Source: Pantoea deleyi (GTDB lineage: Bacteria > Pseudomonadota > Gammaproteobacteria > Enterobacterales > Enterobacteriaceae). From it: a stretch of 64,000 bases of DNA. Within the stretch, counting starts at the first letter, position 1; every line of letters begins with the position of its first letter. A program made the position numbers and the translations under genes. Positions 56,827-64,000 of this stretch are shown here, in pieces. The DNA is taken from contig NZ_CP071405.1 of the NCBI RefSeq assembly GCF_022647325.1, positions 1,736,001 through 1,800,000 on the forward strand. The letters are read 5' to 3'. Under the pieces are notes generated by a model. It did not search any database, had not been told where the DNA came from, and saw only the letters and a program-made list of their open reading frames with translations.

Positions 56827-57948
56827 GTGAACTATTCCCTTATCGACCAGGATGATCAACTGGCAGACGTGTGTCAGAAAGCGCGCCAGCACGCGGCGGT
56901 GGCACTGGATACCGAATTTGTCCGCACCCGCACTTACTATCCACAGCTGGGCCTGATCCAGCTGTTTGACGATCAGCAACTGGTGCTGATTGACCCGCTG
57001 AATATCCATGACTGGTCACCCTTTATCGAACTGCTGACCGATACCCGCGTCACCAAGTTCCTGCATGCCGGCGGGGAAGATCTGGAAGTCTTCCTGCACC
57101 GCTTCGGCGTTCTGCCGACGCCGATGATCGACACGCAGATCCTGGCAGCTTTCTCCGGCCAGCCGCTGTCGTGGGGCTTTGCCGCGATGGTCGCACACTT
57201 CACTCAGGTTGAGCTGGATAAAAGTGAATCGCGCACCGACTGGCTGGCCCGCCCGCTGACCGAGCGGCAGTGTGCGTATGCGGCCGCGGATGTCCACTAT
57301 CTGCTGCCGATTGCCCGTCAGCTGATGGCCAACACCGAGGCGGCCGGCAACATGGCAGCGGCGCTCAGCGAGTGCGAAAACCTCTGTCAGCGCCGTCTCG
57401 ACACGGTGGCACCGGATGATGCCTGGCGCGATATCACCAATGCCTGGCAGCTGCGCCCGCGTCAGCTGGCGGCGTTACAGCGTCTGGCGGCCTGGCGTCT
57501 GAAGCTGGCGCGTGAAAAGGATATGGCGGTGAACTTTGTGGTGCGCGAAGAGCATCTCTGGAAGGTCGCCCGCTTTATGCCTGGCTCGCTGGGCGAGCTG
57601 GACCATCTGGGGCTGTCAGGGCACGAGATTCGTTTCCACGGTAAAACGCTGGTGGCGCTGGTCGCCGACGCTGCGGCGCTGGACGAGAGTGAATTACCCG
57701 CACCGCTGGGCAATCTGATCGATCATCCACACTATAAGAATGTGTTTAAAGCCATGAAGGCGCTGGTGCAGCAGGTGAGTGAGCAGAGTGGGTTCAGTCA
57801 GGAACTGCTGGCGTCGCGTCGTCAGATCAATCAGGTTCTCAGTCAGCACTGGGGCCTTAAGCCACAGGGACGTCAGCCGGAGTTACTCACCGGATGGCGG
57901 GGCGCACTGCTGAAACCTGGCATTGATGCCATTCTGACGGCTGTCTGA
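56827..57948 (+). CDS. rnd: Ribonuclease D
   Basis: A 373-residue 3'-5' exoribonuclease (E. coli 375) that trims tRNA precursors. It has the DEDD site: ALDTEFVRTRTYYPQLGLIQ (first Asp and Glu), FLHAGGEDLEVFLHRFG, and the Tyr-type CAYAAADVHYLLPI. An HRDC domain follows at about 210-290. The start is GTG at 56827. It sits downstream of fadD as in E. coli. Confidence 0.95.
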   Translation: MNYSLIDQDDQLADVCQKARQHAAVALDTEFVRTRTYYPQLGLIQLFDDQQLVLIDPLNIHDWSPFIELLTDTRVTKFLHAGGEDLEVFLHRFGVLPTPMIDTQILAAFSGQPLSWGFAAMVAHFTQVELDKSESRTDWLARPLTERQCAYAAADVHYLLPIARQLMANTEAAGNMAAALSECENLCQRRLDTVAPDDAWRDITNAWQLRPRQLAALQRLAAWRLKLAREKDMAVNFVVREEHLWKVARFMPGSLGELDHLGLSGHEIRFHGKTLVALVADAAALDESELPAPLGNLIDHPHYKNVFKAMKALVQQVSEQSGFSQELLASRRQINQVLSQHWGLKPQGRQPELLTGWRGALLKPGIDAILTAV

Positions 57949-57955
57949 CCGATGA

Positions 57956-57985
57956 AATTTCCCCTGCCAGAGCGCAGGGGAAATT
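57956..57985. terminator. Bidirectional terminator between rnd and minE
   Basis: Perfect twelve-base arms AATTTCCCCTGC and GCAGGGGAAATT around a six-base loop, placed between convergent genes. The arms themselves end in A/T tracts. Confidence 0.75.
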
Positions 57986-58001
57986 CAGGAAACGGTCAGC
58001 G

Positions 58002-58271
58002 TCATTTCGTCACGTCATCCGTTTCCGGCAGCGTGACGTTGAGCTCCAGAATGGAGATATCATCCCCTTTCTGATCCAGCTGCACCGTCACCATTTCCGG
58101 GTCGATCTTCACATATCTGCAAATCACTTCCAGAATGTCGCGCTTAAGTTGCGGAAGATAGTGGGGCTCACTGTCGCCCCTTCTCCGTTCTGCCACGATA
58201 ATCTGCAGCCGTTCCTTGGCTATGTTGGCAGTGTTCTTCTTCCGGGATAAAAAGAAATCAAGTAATGCCAT
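58002..58271 (-). CDS. minE: Division-site topological specificity factor MinE
   Basis: An 89-residue protein starting [20 protein letters not shown], the membrane-targeting and anti-MinCD part. The dimerisation domain follows ([20 protein letters not shown]). It drives pole-to-pole oscillation of MinCD so that the Z ring forms at midcell. Last gene of minCDE, three bases after minD. Confidence 0.97.
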   Translation of the reverse strand: MALLDFFLSRKKNTANIAKERLQIIVAERRRGDSEPHYLPQLKRDILEVICRYVKIDPEMVTVQLDQKGDDISILELNVTLPETDDVTK

Positions 58272-58274
58272 GGT

Positions 58275-59087
58275 TTATCCCCCGAACAGGCGTTTCAGGA
58301 AACCCTTCTTCTCTTCTTCGATAAAGCGGAAGGGGCGAACTTCACCGAGCAACCGTTCAACGGTATCGGCATAGGCTTTGCCAGCATCAGACTCGCCGTC
58401 AAGGATCACCGGCTCGCCCTGGTTAGAGGCGCGTAGGACTGACTGATCTTCCGGGATCACTCCGACCAGAGGAATGCGCAGGATCTCCAGCACATCTTCC
58501 ATGCTCAGCATGTCGCCACGGCTTACGCGGCCAGGGTTGTAACGGGTCAGCAGCAGATGCTCCTTCACCGGATCCTGACTGTTTTCAGCGCGACGGGATT
58601 TGGACGAGATGATACCCAGAATGCGGTCGGAGTCACGAACAGAAGAGACTTCCGGGTTGGTGGTAATGATGGCTTCATCGGCAAAGTAGAGCGCCATCAG
58701 AGCACCGGTTTCGATACCGGCCGGTGAGTCGCAGACGATGAAATCGAACTCCATCGCGGCCAGGTCGTTCAGGACTTTTTCAACACCTTCACGGGTCAGC
58801 GCATCTTTATCGCGGGTCTGTGACGCAGGCAGGATATAGAGCTGCTCAGTGCGTTTATCGCGAATCAGTGCCTGGTTCAGCGTGGCATCGCCCTGAATTA
58901 CGTTGACGAAGTCGTAGACCACACGGCGTTCACAACCCATGATCAGGTCCAGGTTACGCAGACCGATATCAAAGTCGATCACGACCGTCTTTTTGCCTTT
59001 CTGCGCTAAACCGGTGGCGATGGCCGCGCTTGACGTGGTCTTACCAACGCCCCCTTTACCGGATGTAACTACAATAATGCGTGCCAT
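58275..59087 (-). CDS. minD: Septum-site-determining ATPase MinD
   Basis: A 270-residue deviant Walker-A ATPase: VVTSGKGGVGKTTSSAAIAT with the signature lysine, FDIGLRNLDLIMGCERR and DSPAGIETGALMALY. The C-terminal amphipathic membrane helix is EEKKGFLKRLFGG. Start at 59087 (MARIIVV); the frame is open to 59108. It recruits MinC to the membrane and is displaced by MinE. Confidence 0.97.
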   Translation of the reverse strand: MARIIVVTSGKGGVGKTTSSAAIATGLAQKGKKTVVIDFDIGLRNLDLIMGCERRVVYDFVNVIQGDATLNQALIRDKRTEQLYILPASQTRDKDALTREGVEKVLNDLAAMEFDFIVCDSPAGIETGALMALYFADEAIITTNPEVSSVRDSDRILGIISSKSRRAENSQDPVKEHLLLTRYNPGRVSRGDMLSMEDVLEILRIPLVGVIPEDQSVLRASNQGEPVILDGESDAGKAYADTVERLLGEVRPFRFIEEEKKGFLKRLFGG

Positions 59088-59120
59088 AAATGTTGATTTC
59101 CTTAACAAAAGAAAAGGGGC

Positions 59121-59828
59121 CTAATTAAGTGTCTGGATAGTCAGCGCGCCATCCTGCAGGCACAGGCGCGCAGCTTTACCAAAAAATTCTTGCGGGATCT
59201 GATCCATGATCCAGTACTCCCCGGCAATCGAAACCAGCTCGGCGGCCAGGTGGGTACAGAAAATCTGGCAGTTGCGGTCACCGCTGGCACCTGCCAGCGC
59301 ACGGCCGCGCATCATGCCGTAAATATGAATGTTGCCATCGGCGACCAGTTCGGCCCCGGCGCTGACGCTACTGGTGACGATTAAGTCGGCGTCACGCGCA
59401 TAAATCTGCTGACCTGAGCGCACCGGGGTATTCACGATGCGGGTTTTTGCGGCCACGGCTTCAGCCGCCACCGGCTGGGGTTCAGGAACCGGCGCAGGCG
59501 CGTCGCTGCGCGGCCGCGCCTCTTTACCTTCGGCCAGCACCGGCAGGCCAGCCCGGACGATGATGCGTTTCAGGGCATCATCTTTACAGCCGCTCACGCC
59601 AACAATGCGTAAACCGGTGGCGAGAATCGCCTGCTGCAGCTGCTTCCAGTTAACATCCGCACTCAGCGTTGCAACGTTAAGTACCACCGGAGCGTTCTTC
59701 AGGAAATCTGGCGCCTGGTCAATCTTGTCCTGGAGTGCCTTGCGGATCACCACAGGGTCATGGTGATGCAAATGGACGACAGACAGGGTGAAACTGCTAC
59801 CTTTAAATTCGATTGGCGTTTGCGACAT
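59121..59828 (-). CDS. minC: Septum-site-determining protein MinC
   Basis: A 235-residue inhibitor of FtsZ assembly (E. coli 231). The N-terminal domain (about 1-105) is followed by a Pro/Ala-rich linker ([20 protein letters not shown]). The C-terminal beta-helical MinD-binding domain includes [20 protein letters not shown] and [20 protein letters not shown]. First gene of minCDE, 33 bases before minD. Confidence 0.96.
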   Translation of the reverse strand: MSQTPIEFKGSSFTLSVVHLHHHDPVVIRKALQDKIDQAPDFLKNAPVVLNVATLSADVNWKQLQQAILATGLRIVGVSGCKDDALKRIIVRAGLPVLAEGKEARPRSDAPAPVPEPQPVAAEAVAAKTRIVNTPVRSGQQIYARDADLIVTSSVSAGAELVADGNIHIYGMMRGRALAGASGDRNCQIFCTHLAAELVSIAGEYWIMDQIPQEFFGKAARLCLQDGALTIQTLN

Positions 59829-59983
59829 CAGTCCCGACTCAGTCCTGTTTTCACTACCGTCAGCCAGGCGATGATAAAATCATCGTTTATGCGCTTACGG
59901 TGAATATTCGAAGTTCTGCAAGCATGTTATAGTTACAGCTATATTCAGACAAGCCTCAACGCCGGTTAATTCGAGTAAAAAAT

Positions 59984-60259
59984 ATGTTTTGTGTGATCTA
60001 CAGAAGCCCGTTACGTGACCAGACTTATCTCTATGTTGAAAAAAAGGACGATTTTTCGCGCGTTCCGGACGCGTTGCTGAAAGGGTTTGGCAAGCCGCAG
60101 CTGGCAATGGTGCTGAAGCTGGAGGGCCGTGACAGGCTGGCTAATGCGGATATCAATAAAGTTAAGCAGGGTTTGAGCGAACAGGGCTATTATTTACAGC
60201 TTCCTCCACCGATTGAAAGTCTGCTAAAAATTCATTTACAGGCCGATAAAAAAGTTTAA
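59984..60259 (+). CDS. ycgL: YcgL-domain protein
   Basis: A 91-residue protein starting [20 protein letters not shown], with [20 protein letters not shown]. This is the YcgL fold, small alpha/beta and soluble. Function is not known. Divergent from minC with about 155 bases between them, as in E. coli. Confidence 0.92.
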   Translation: MFCVIYRSPLRDQTYLYVEKKDDFSRVPDALLKGFGKPQLAMVLKLEGRDRLANADINKVKQGLSEQGYYLQLPPPIESLLKIHLQADKKV

Positions 60260-60576
60260 CTCAGATTCATCTGTAAATATAAATCCTGTCAGCGCAAGGC
60301 TGCCAGGATAATATGGCTTTAATGCTGCGAAAAATAGACGGCGCAGCTTATCGGTTTTTGACATGTCTTAAATTCCCTGCCTGAAATTTCTCCCCGATCT
60401 GGTCGAAACTTCAGCACTTATGCGCTTCTGTTTACGCTTTTTGACAAATTCCACCCCCCGGACCGTTAAAAGGATCTTATTATCACGCCATGAGGCTGGC
60501 ATATCGATCAGCCCACAGGCAAACATCAATCCGCCAGCAACGCTGGCATCACACCTAACCTGAACAGGGGATGAAC
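60260..60576. other. Intergenic region between ycgL and ycgM
   Basis: About 315 bases with no gene seen. GACAAATTCCACC...ATTATCACG (60453-60487) and a GCCAGCAACGCTGGC hairpin (60531-60545) just before ycgM are the only structured parts. Confidence 0.4.
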
Positions 60577-61236
60577 ATGTATCAGCATCGGAACTGGCAA
60601 GGCGCTCTGATAGATTTTCCGGTCAGCAAAGTGGTTTGCGTCGGCAGTAACTACGCAAAACATATTAAAGAGATGGGCAGTGCAACGCCGACTGAACCGG
60701 TTATCTTCATTAAGCCGGAAACCGCGCTGTGCGATCTGCGCCAGCCGCTCACGATTCCCGACGGTTTTGGCGAGGTGCACCATGAGGTGGAGCTGGCGGT
60801 GCTGATCGGTGCCACCCTGAAGCAGGCCAGCGAGGCGCATGTGGCTAAGGCGATCGCAGGCTATGGCGTGGCGCTGGATCTGACCCTGCGTGACCTGCAG
60901 GCCGGACTGAAAAAGGCGGGCCAGCCGTGGGAGAAAGCCAAGGGCTTCGACAATGCCTGTCCGGTTTCCGGCTTTATCCCGGCCGCCGAATTCAGTGGCG
61001 ACCCGCAGAACACTGAGCTGACGCTGCGCGTCAACGGTGAGGTTCGCCAGCAGGGGAATACCGCGGATATGATCCATAAAATCCTGCCGCTGATTGCCCA
61101 CATGAGCCACTACTTCACGCTGCGCGCAGGCGATGTGATCCTGACCGGCACGCCGGAAGGGGTTGGTCCGATGCGTTCGGGGGATCAGCTGGAGGTCTCC
61201 GTCGCGGGCCACGGCATCAGCACGCGCGTGCTCTAA
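60577..61236 (+). CDS. ycgM: Fumarylacetoacetate hydrolase family protein YcgM
   Basis: A 219-residue FAH-fold enzyme of the same length as E. coli YcgM. Metal ligands are visible in [11 protein letters not shown] and VALDLTLRD, and the family end [15 protein letters not shown] is present. Relatives act as acylpyruvases or oxaloacetate tautomerases; the substrate here is not proven. CAGGGGATGAAC precedes the ATG at 60577; another ATG lies two codons earlier. Confidence 0.92.
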   Translation: MYQHRNWQGALIDFPVSKVVCVGSNYAKHIKEMGSATPTEPVIFIKPETALCDLRQPLTIPDGFGEVHHEVELAVLIGATLKQASEAHVAKAIAGYGVALDLTLRDLQAGLKKAGQPWEKAKGFDNACPVSGFIPAAEFSGDPQNTELTLRVNGEVRQQGNTADMIHKILPLIAHMSHYFTLRAGDVILTGTPEGVGPMRSGDQLEVSVAGHGISTRVL

Positions 61237-61300
61237 ACACTTGCATCACTGCGGCAGAGGCTTTATAAGGTGCGTTTCAGGCACAACCCGGACAATCATC

Positions 61301-61747
61301 ATGACTGATACCCCTTTCTGGCAACACAAACGCCTGGCACAAATGAGCGATGAGGAGTGGGAATCCTTGTGTGATGGTTGCGGTCAGTGCTGCCTGAACA
61401 AGCTGCAGGACGCCGACACGGATGAGATCTACTTCACCAACGTCGCCTGTAATCAGCTCAACATCAAAAGCTGCCAGTGCCGCAACTATGAGCGCCGCTT
61501 CGAATTAGAAGAGGATTGCATCAAGCTCACCCGCGAAAATCTGACCACCTTTGACTGGCTGCCGCGCACCTGCGCTTACCGGCTGCTGGGCGAGGGCAAA
61601 CCGCTTCCGGCGTGGCATCCGCTGCGCGCCGGTTCGAAAAGCGCCATGCATGCCCAGCGCATTTCGGTGCGTTATATCGCGGTGCGGGAGAGTGAAGTGC
61701 GCGACTGGGAAGATCACATCATTGACCGACCCGACCGCAACGGCTGA
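61301..61747 (+). CDS. ycgN: UPF0260 cysteine-cluster protein YcgN
   Basis: A 148-residue protein with the [14 protein letters not shown] cluster and further cysteines in [31 protein letters not shown] and PRTCAYRLL, typical of the YkgJ/YcgN zinc- or iron-chelating families. Function is not known. The frame is open upstream, but the ATG at 61301 matches the family start MTDTPFWQ. It follows ycgM by 64 bases. Confidence 0.92.
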   Translation: MTDTPFWQHKRLAQMSDEEWESLCDGCGQCCLNKLQDADTDEIYFTNVACNQLNIKSCQCRNYERRFELEEDCIKLTRENLTTFDWLPRTCAYRLLGEGKPLPAWHPLRAGSKSAMHAQRISVRYIAVRESEVRDWEDHIIDRPDRNG

Positions 61748-61770
61748 ATGTCGCCAGGATGGATGTAAAA

Positions 61771-61796
61771 AAGGCTGCCTCGGGCAGCCTTTTTTC
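61771..61796. terminator. Bidirectional terminator between ycgN and dsbB
   Basis: AAGGCTGCC / GGCAGCCTT stem with T run on the plus strand and a T run on the minus strand as well (TTTTTTAC), between convergent genes. Confidence 0.88.
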
Positions 61797-61798
61797 TG

Positions 61799-62329
61799 TC
61801 AGCGACCAAAGAGATCGCGCTGTTTAGGTTTGAACGGCTGGGCAATCAGCACCAGCGCGGCCACCAGCAGATAGCCGGCAAACACCACGATCATCCACTG
61901 CGGCATGCTCAGCGTCAGGAACGTCCAGGTGCGTTCTGCGCAGTCCCCGCTGGCCAGAAAGACCGACGGCAGCCACTTGTCCAGCGGCAGGAAGTCGGGG
62001 AAGCGGGCGGCAAAATCGCAGGTGGTGAAGGGGTTCGGATGCAGCTGAATCATGGTGTGTTCATAAGCGAGGCGCAGACCTTCCCAGGCACTGTAGATCC
62101 AGAGCGCCAGCGCGCCCAGACGCAACGGCGATTTCGGCGCAATCGCCCCCACCAGCCCCGCGCCCATCACCCCGAACAGCGCATTCCGCTCATAGATGCA
62201 CATCACGCAGGGCTTCAGGCCCATGACGTGCTGAAAAAAGAGCGCCGCCAACTCCAGCGCCAGCGCAGTCAGGGCCAGTAATAACCAGGCACCGCGACCG
62301 CGTGAACAGCGATTCAGATATCTCAACAT
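61799..62329 (-). CDS. dsbB: Disulfide bond formation protein DsbB
   Basis: A 176-residue inner-membrane quinone reductase (E. coli identical in length). Four helices and the first cysteine pair in [16 protein letters not shown] are clear. The second pair lies in [10 protein letters not shown] and [10 protein letters not shown]. It reoxidises DsbA and passes electrons to ubiquinone. In E. coli nhaB precedes it; here there is no nhaB, only a 447-base gap to fadR. Confidence 0.96.
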   Translation of the reverse strand: MLRYLNRCSRGRGAWLLLALTALALELAALFFQHVMGLKPCVMCIYERNALFGVMGAGLVGAIAPKSPLRLGALALWIYSAWEGLRLAYEHTMIQLHPNPFTTCDFAARFPDFLPLDKWLPSVFLASGDCAERTWTFLTLSMPQWMIVVFAGYLLVAALVLIAQPFKPKQRDLFGR

Positions 62330-62776
62330 ATTGCATTCCCTGTAAACGTGAATGCCACGCAGTGTAAACCAAAAGCGCAGGCAAACCAGCTACGGCCAGG
62401 GAAAAATCGTGTGTAAACATAACCTGATGCTGATCCAGAACAGGTTAAAAGGGGCAGATGTCACGGTGATGGCTGCGGGGCCCGGCAGGCCGCTGGCCGG
62501 CAATGCGCGCGTGCTGGCCGGGCTGCGGCGACGGCCTTCACCTATCCCCGATCCGGACTCAGCGCTGAGCCAGACTGATACCTGACTGATACGGGCGCGA
62601 TAAGGCGCAGAAAGCGCCAGCACGACCGGCGCGCCTGTCACCGTGCGCGGGCTGTCAGCCAGTCTGAAATATGCGCCCGCACCCGGTTTTAATAGTGACG
62701 CAGGCTATATCCGCTATAGGGCGTCTGGTATGATGAGTGCCCATCATGATTAGAAAAGCAACGAGAACACATTGCT
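62330..62776. other. dsbB-fadR intergenic region
   Basis: No gene is seen in 447 bases; nhaB, which occupies this position in E. coli, is absent. GGTATGATGAG (about 62728) offers a TATGAT -10 for fadR, with TTTTAATAGTGACGCAG and CTATATCCGCTATAGG upstream. Confidence 0.5.
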
Positions 62777-63496
62777 ATGGTTATAAAGGCTCAGAGTCCA
62801 GCGGGATTTGCTGAAGAGTATATTATTGAAAGCATCTGGAACAGTCGCTTTCCGCCCGGGTCGATTCTTCCTGCTGAGCGTGAGCTTTCTGAATTGATTG
62901 GGGTGACGCGCACCACACTGCGTGAAGTGCTGCAGCGCCTGGCGCGCGATGGCTGGCTCACGATCCAGCATGGCAAACCGACGCGGGTCAACGACTTCTG
63001 GGAAACGTCCGGGCTGAATATTCTGGAAACCCTGGCGCGTCTCGACCACGACAGCGTGCCGGTGCTGATCGACAACCTGCTGTCGGTGCGCAGTAACATT
63101 TCATCGATCTTTATCAGCCGTGCACTGCGTCATCATCCGGATAAAGCGCGTGAAGTGCTGGAAACCGTCAGCGCGGTCGCCGACCAGGCCGATGCCTATA
63201 CCGAACTCGACTATCGGGTCTTCCGGGGGCTGGCTTTTGCCTCAGGCAACCCGATTTATGGCCTGATCCTGAATGGCCTGAAAGGTCTCTATACGCGCGT
63301 GGGTCGCCACTACTTCTCGAATCCCGAAGCCCGTCAGGTGGCGCGTGATTTTTATCTGAAACTGCTGGCGCTGTGTGACACCTCGCCAGGGCAGGATGAG
63401 ATTGTTGAGGTGGTGCGAAACTATGGCCGCCGCAGCGGAGAGATCTGGCACAGCATGCAAAAGAATCTGCCCGACGATCTCGGCAATAAACGTTAA
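62777..63496 (+). CDS. fadR: Fatty-acid-responsive regulator FadR
   Basis: A 239-residue GntR-family regulator (E. coli identical in length). It has a winged helix with [20 protein letters not shown] (about 28-47) and [19 protein letters not shown] at the hinge. The all-helical acyl-CoA-binding domain occupies the C-terminal two thirds. FadR represses fad genes such as fadD and activates fabA/fabB; acyl-CoA releases it. The FadR box at 54969 is a likely target inside this window. Confidence 0.96.
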   Translation: MVIKAQSPAGFAEEYIIESIWNSRFPPGSILPAERELSELIGVTRTTLREVLQRLARDGWLTIQHGKPTRVNDFWETSGLNILETLARLDHDSVPVLIDNLLSVRSNISSIFISRALRHHPDKAREVLETVSAVADQADAYTELDYRVFRGLAFASGNPIYGLILNGLKGLYTRVGRHYFSNPEARQVARDFYLKLLALCDTSPGQDEIVEVVRNYGRRSGEIWHSMQKNLPDDLGNKR

Positions 63497-63526
63497 AAAA
63501 AACCGGACCTCAGGTCCGGTTTTTTT
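63496..63526. terminator. Bidirectional terminator between fadR and ycgB
   Basis: AACCGGACCT / AGGTCCGGTT stem with A/T tracts on both sides, between convergent genes. Confidence 0.9.
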
Positions 63527-63532
63527 ATCTCT

Positions 63533-64000
63533 TCAGAGTGCGACGCCGCGCGGCGGGTTGCGATCCAGCAGTTCGACACTGCCATCCTCATTCTGCTGTT
63601 CCAGTATTACATCGAATCCCCACAGGCGATGCACATGCTTCAGCACTTCGCGGCGGCTCTTGTCCAGCGGCGTGCGGCTCTGCGGCACATAGCGCAGCGT
63701 CAGCGAACGGTCGCCGCGAAGATCGACGTTATAAACCTGAATATTGGGTTCCAGATTACTCAGGTTGTACTGGGCCGAGAGCTGCTGACGAATCGCCCGG
63801 TAGCCCGCCTCGTCGTGGATAGCGGCGATTTCGAGGTAGTTGTTACGGTCATCGTCCAGCACGGTGAACAGACGGAAATCACGCATCACCTTCGGCGACA
63901 GGAACTGGCTGATGAAGCTCTCATCCTTGAACTCGCGCATCGCAAAATGCAGTGTTTCCAGCCAGTCGGACCCGGCAATATCCGGGAACCAGTAGCGATC
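63533..64000 (-). CDS. ycgB: SpoVR-family protein YcgB, C-terminal part (partial)
   Basis: The last 155 codons of a gene that runs off the right edge. The frame is open to 64000; the ATG at 63940 is internal. DRYWFPDIAGSDWLETLHFA, REFKDESFISQFLSPKVMRD and ILEQQNEDGSVELLDRNPPR match the C-terminus of YcgB/SpoVR, about 510 residues in E. coli. Its role is unclear; in E. coli it belongs to the RpoS-dependent stress group. Position beside fadR is conserved. Confidence 0.93.
   Translation of the reverse strand, partial: DRYWFPDIAGSDWLETLHFAMREFKDESFISQFLSPKVMRDFRLFTVLDDDRNNYLEIAAIHDEAGYRAIRQQLSAQYNLSNLEPNIQVYNVDLRGDRSLTLRYVPQSRTPLDKSRREVLKHVHRLWGFDVILEQQNEDGSVELLDRNPPRGVAL

Overview
The window looks like the chromosome of an enterobacterium of the Erwiniaceae type, most likely Pantoea or a close relative. 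Nearly every backbone protein reads like its Escherichia coli counterpart, and gene order largely follows the E. coli K-12 arc running exoX-holE-yobA-yebZ-yebY-sdsR, then rsmF-letB-letA-msrC-proQ-prc-htpX-yebQ-kdgR, yobH-yebO-yobF-cspC-rlmA-yobD-manZYX, yoaE-pdeD-sdaA-nudL-pabB-yoaH-yoaB, yoaA-tsaB-yeaY-fadD-rnd, minCDE-ycgL-ycgM-ycgN, dsbB-fadR-ycgB. The genus is inferred from protein resemblance recalled from memory, not from a search.

The main departure from that backbone is 2.3-21.4 kb, between the small RNA gene sdsR and rsmF. Its first part (2.34-7.75 kb) is the wreck of a P2-like prophage. Fragments of integrase, tail sheath FI, a baseplate V / fibre-assembly G fusion, tail completion S and R, a LysC-like spanin end and portal Q survive. 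From FI to Q they keep the P2 order and relative strands. Two AT-rich loci on the opposite strand have stayed intact inside it: a probable toxin/immunity pair (3112-4244), lying where P2 carries Z/fun between G and FI, and a DUF3644 protein with a HEPN-like R-x4-H motif (4961-6187), lying between S and V where P2 carries orf30. The phage genes have decayed but the candidate defence or competition cargo has not; this is the most interesting part of the window.

The rest of the insertion (7.9-21.2 kb) is accessory metabolism and stress physiology: a repeat-bearing lipoprotein, alcohol dehydrogenase AdhP, three small unknown proteins, an acyltransferase, the spermidine exporter MdtJI with a probable leader peptide, and the complete choline-to-glycine-betaine system (betIBA divergent from betT, with a BetI operator between them), followed by an MFS transporter and a DUF1272 protein.

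From 21.4 kb to the end the content is housekeeping: RNA modification (rsmF, rlmA, tsaB), lipid transport (letAB), RNA chaperone and envelope protease (proQ-prc), membrane quality control (htpX), pectate-type regulation (kdgR), mannose PTS, serine and folate metabolism (sdaA, pabB), fatty-acid activation under FadR (fadD, fadR), division-site selection (minCDE) and disulfide formation (dsbB). Local novelties are a periplasmic alpha-carbonic anhydrase, several very small genes, a shortened yobF, and the absence of mgrB, mntP and nhaB from the places they occupy in E. coli.
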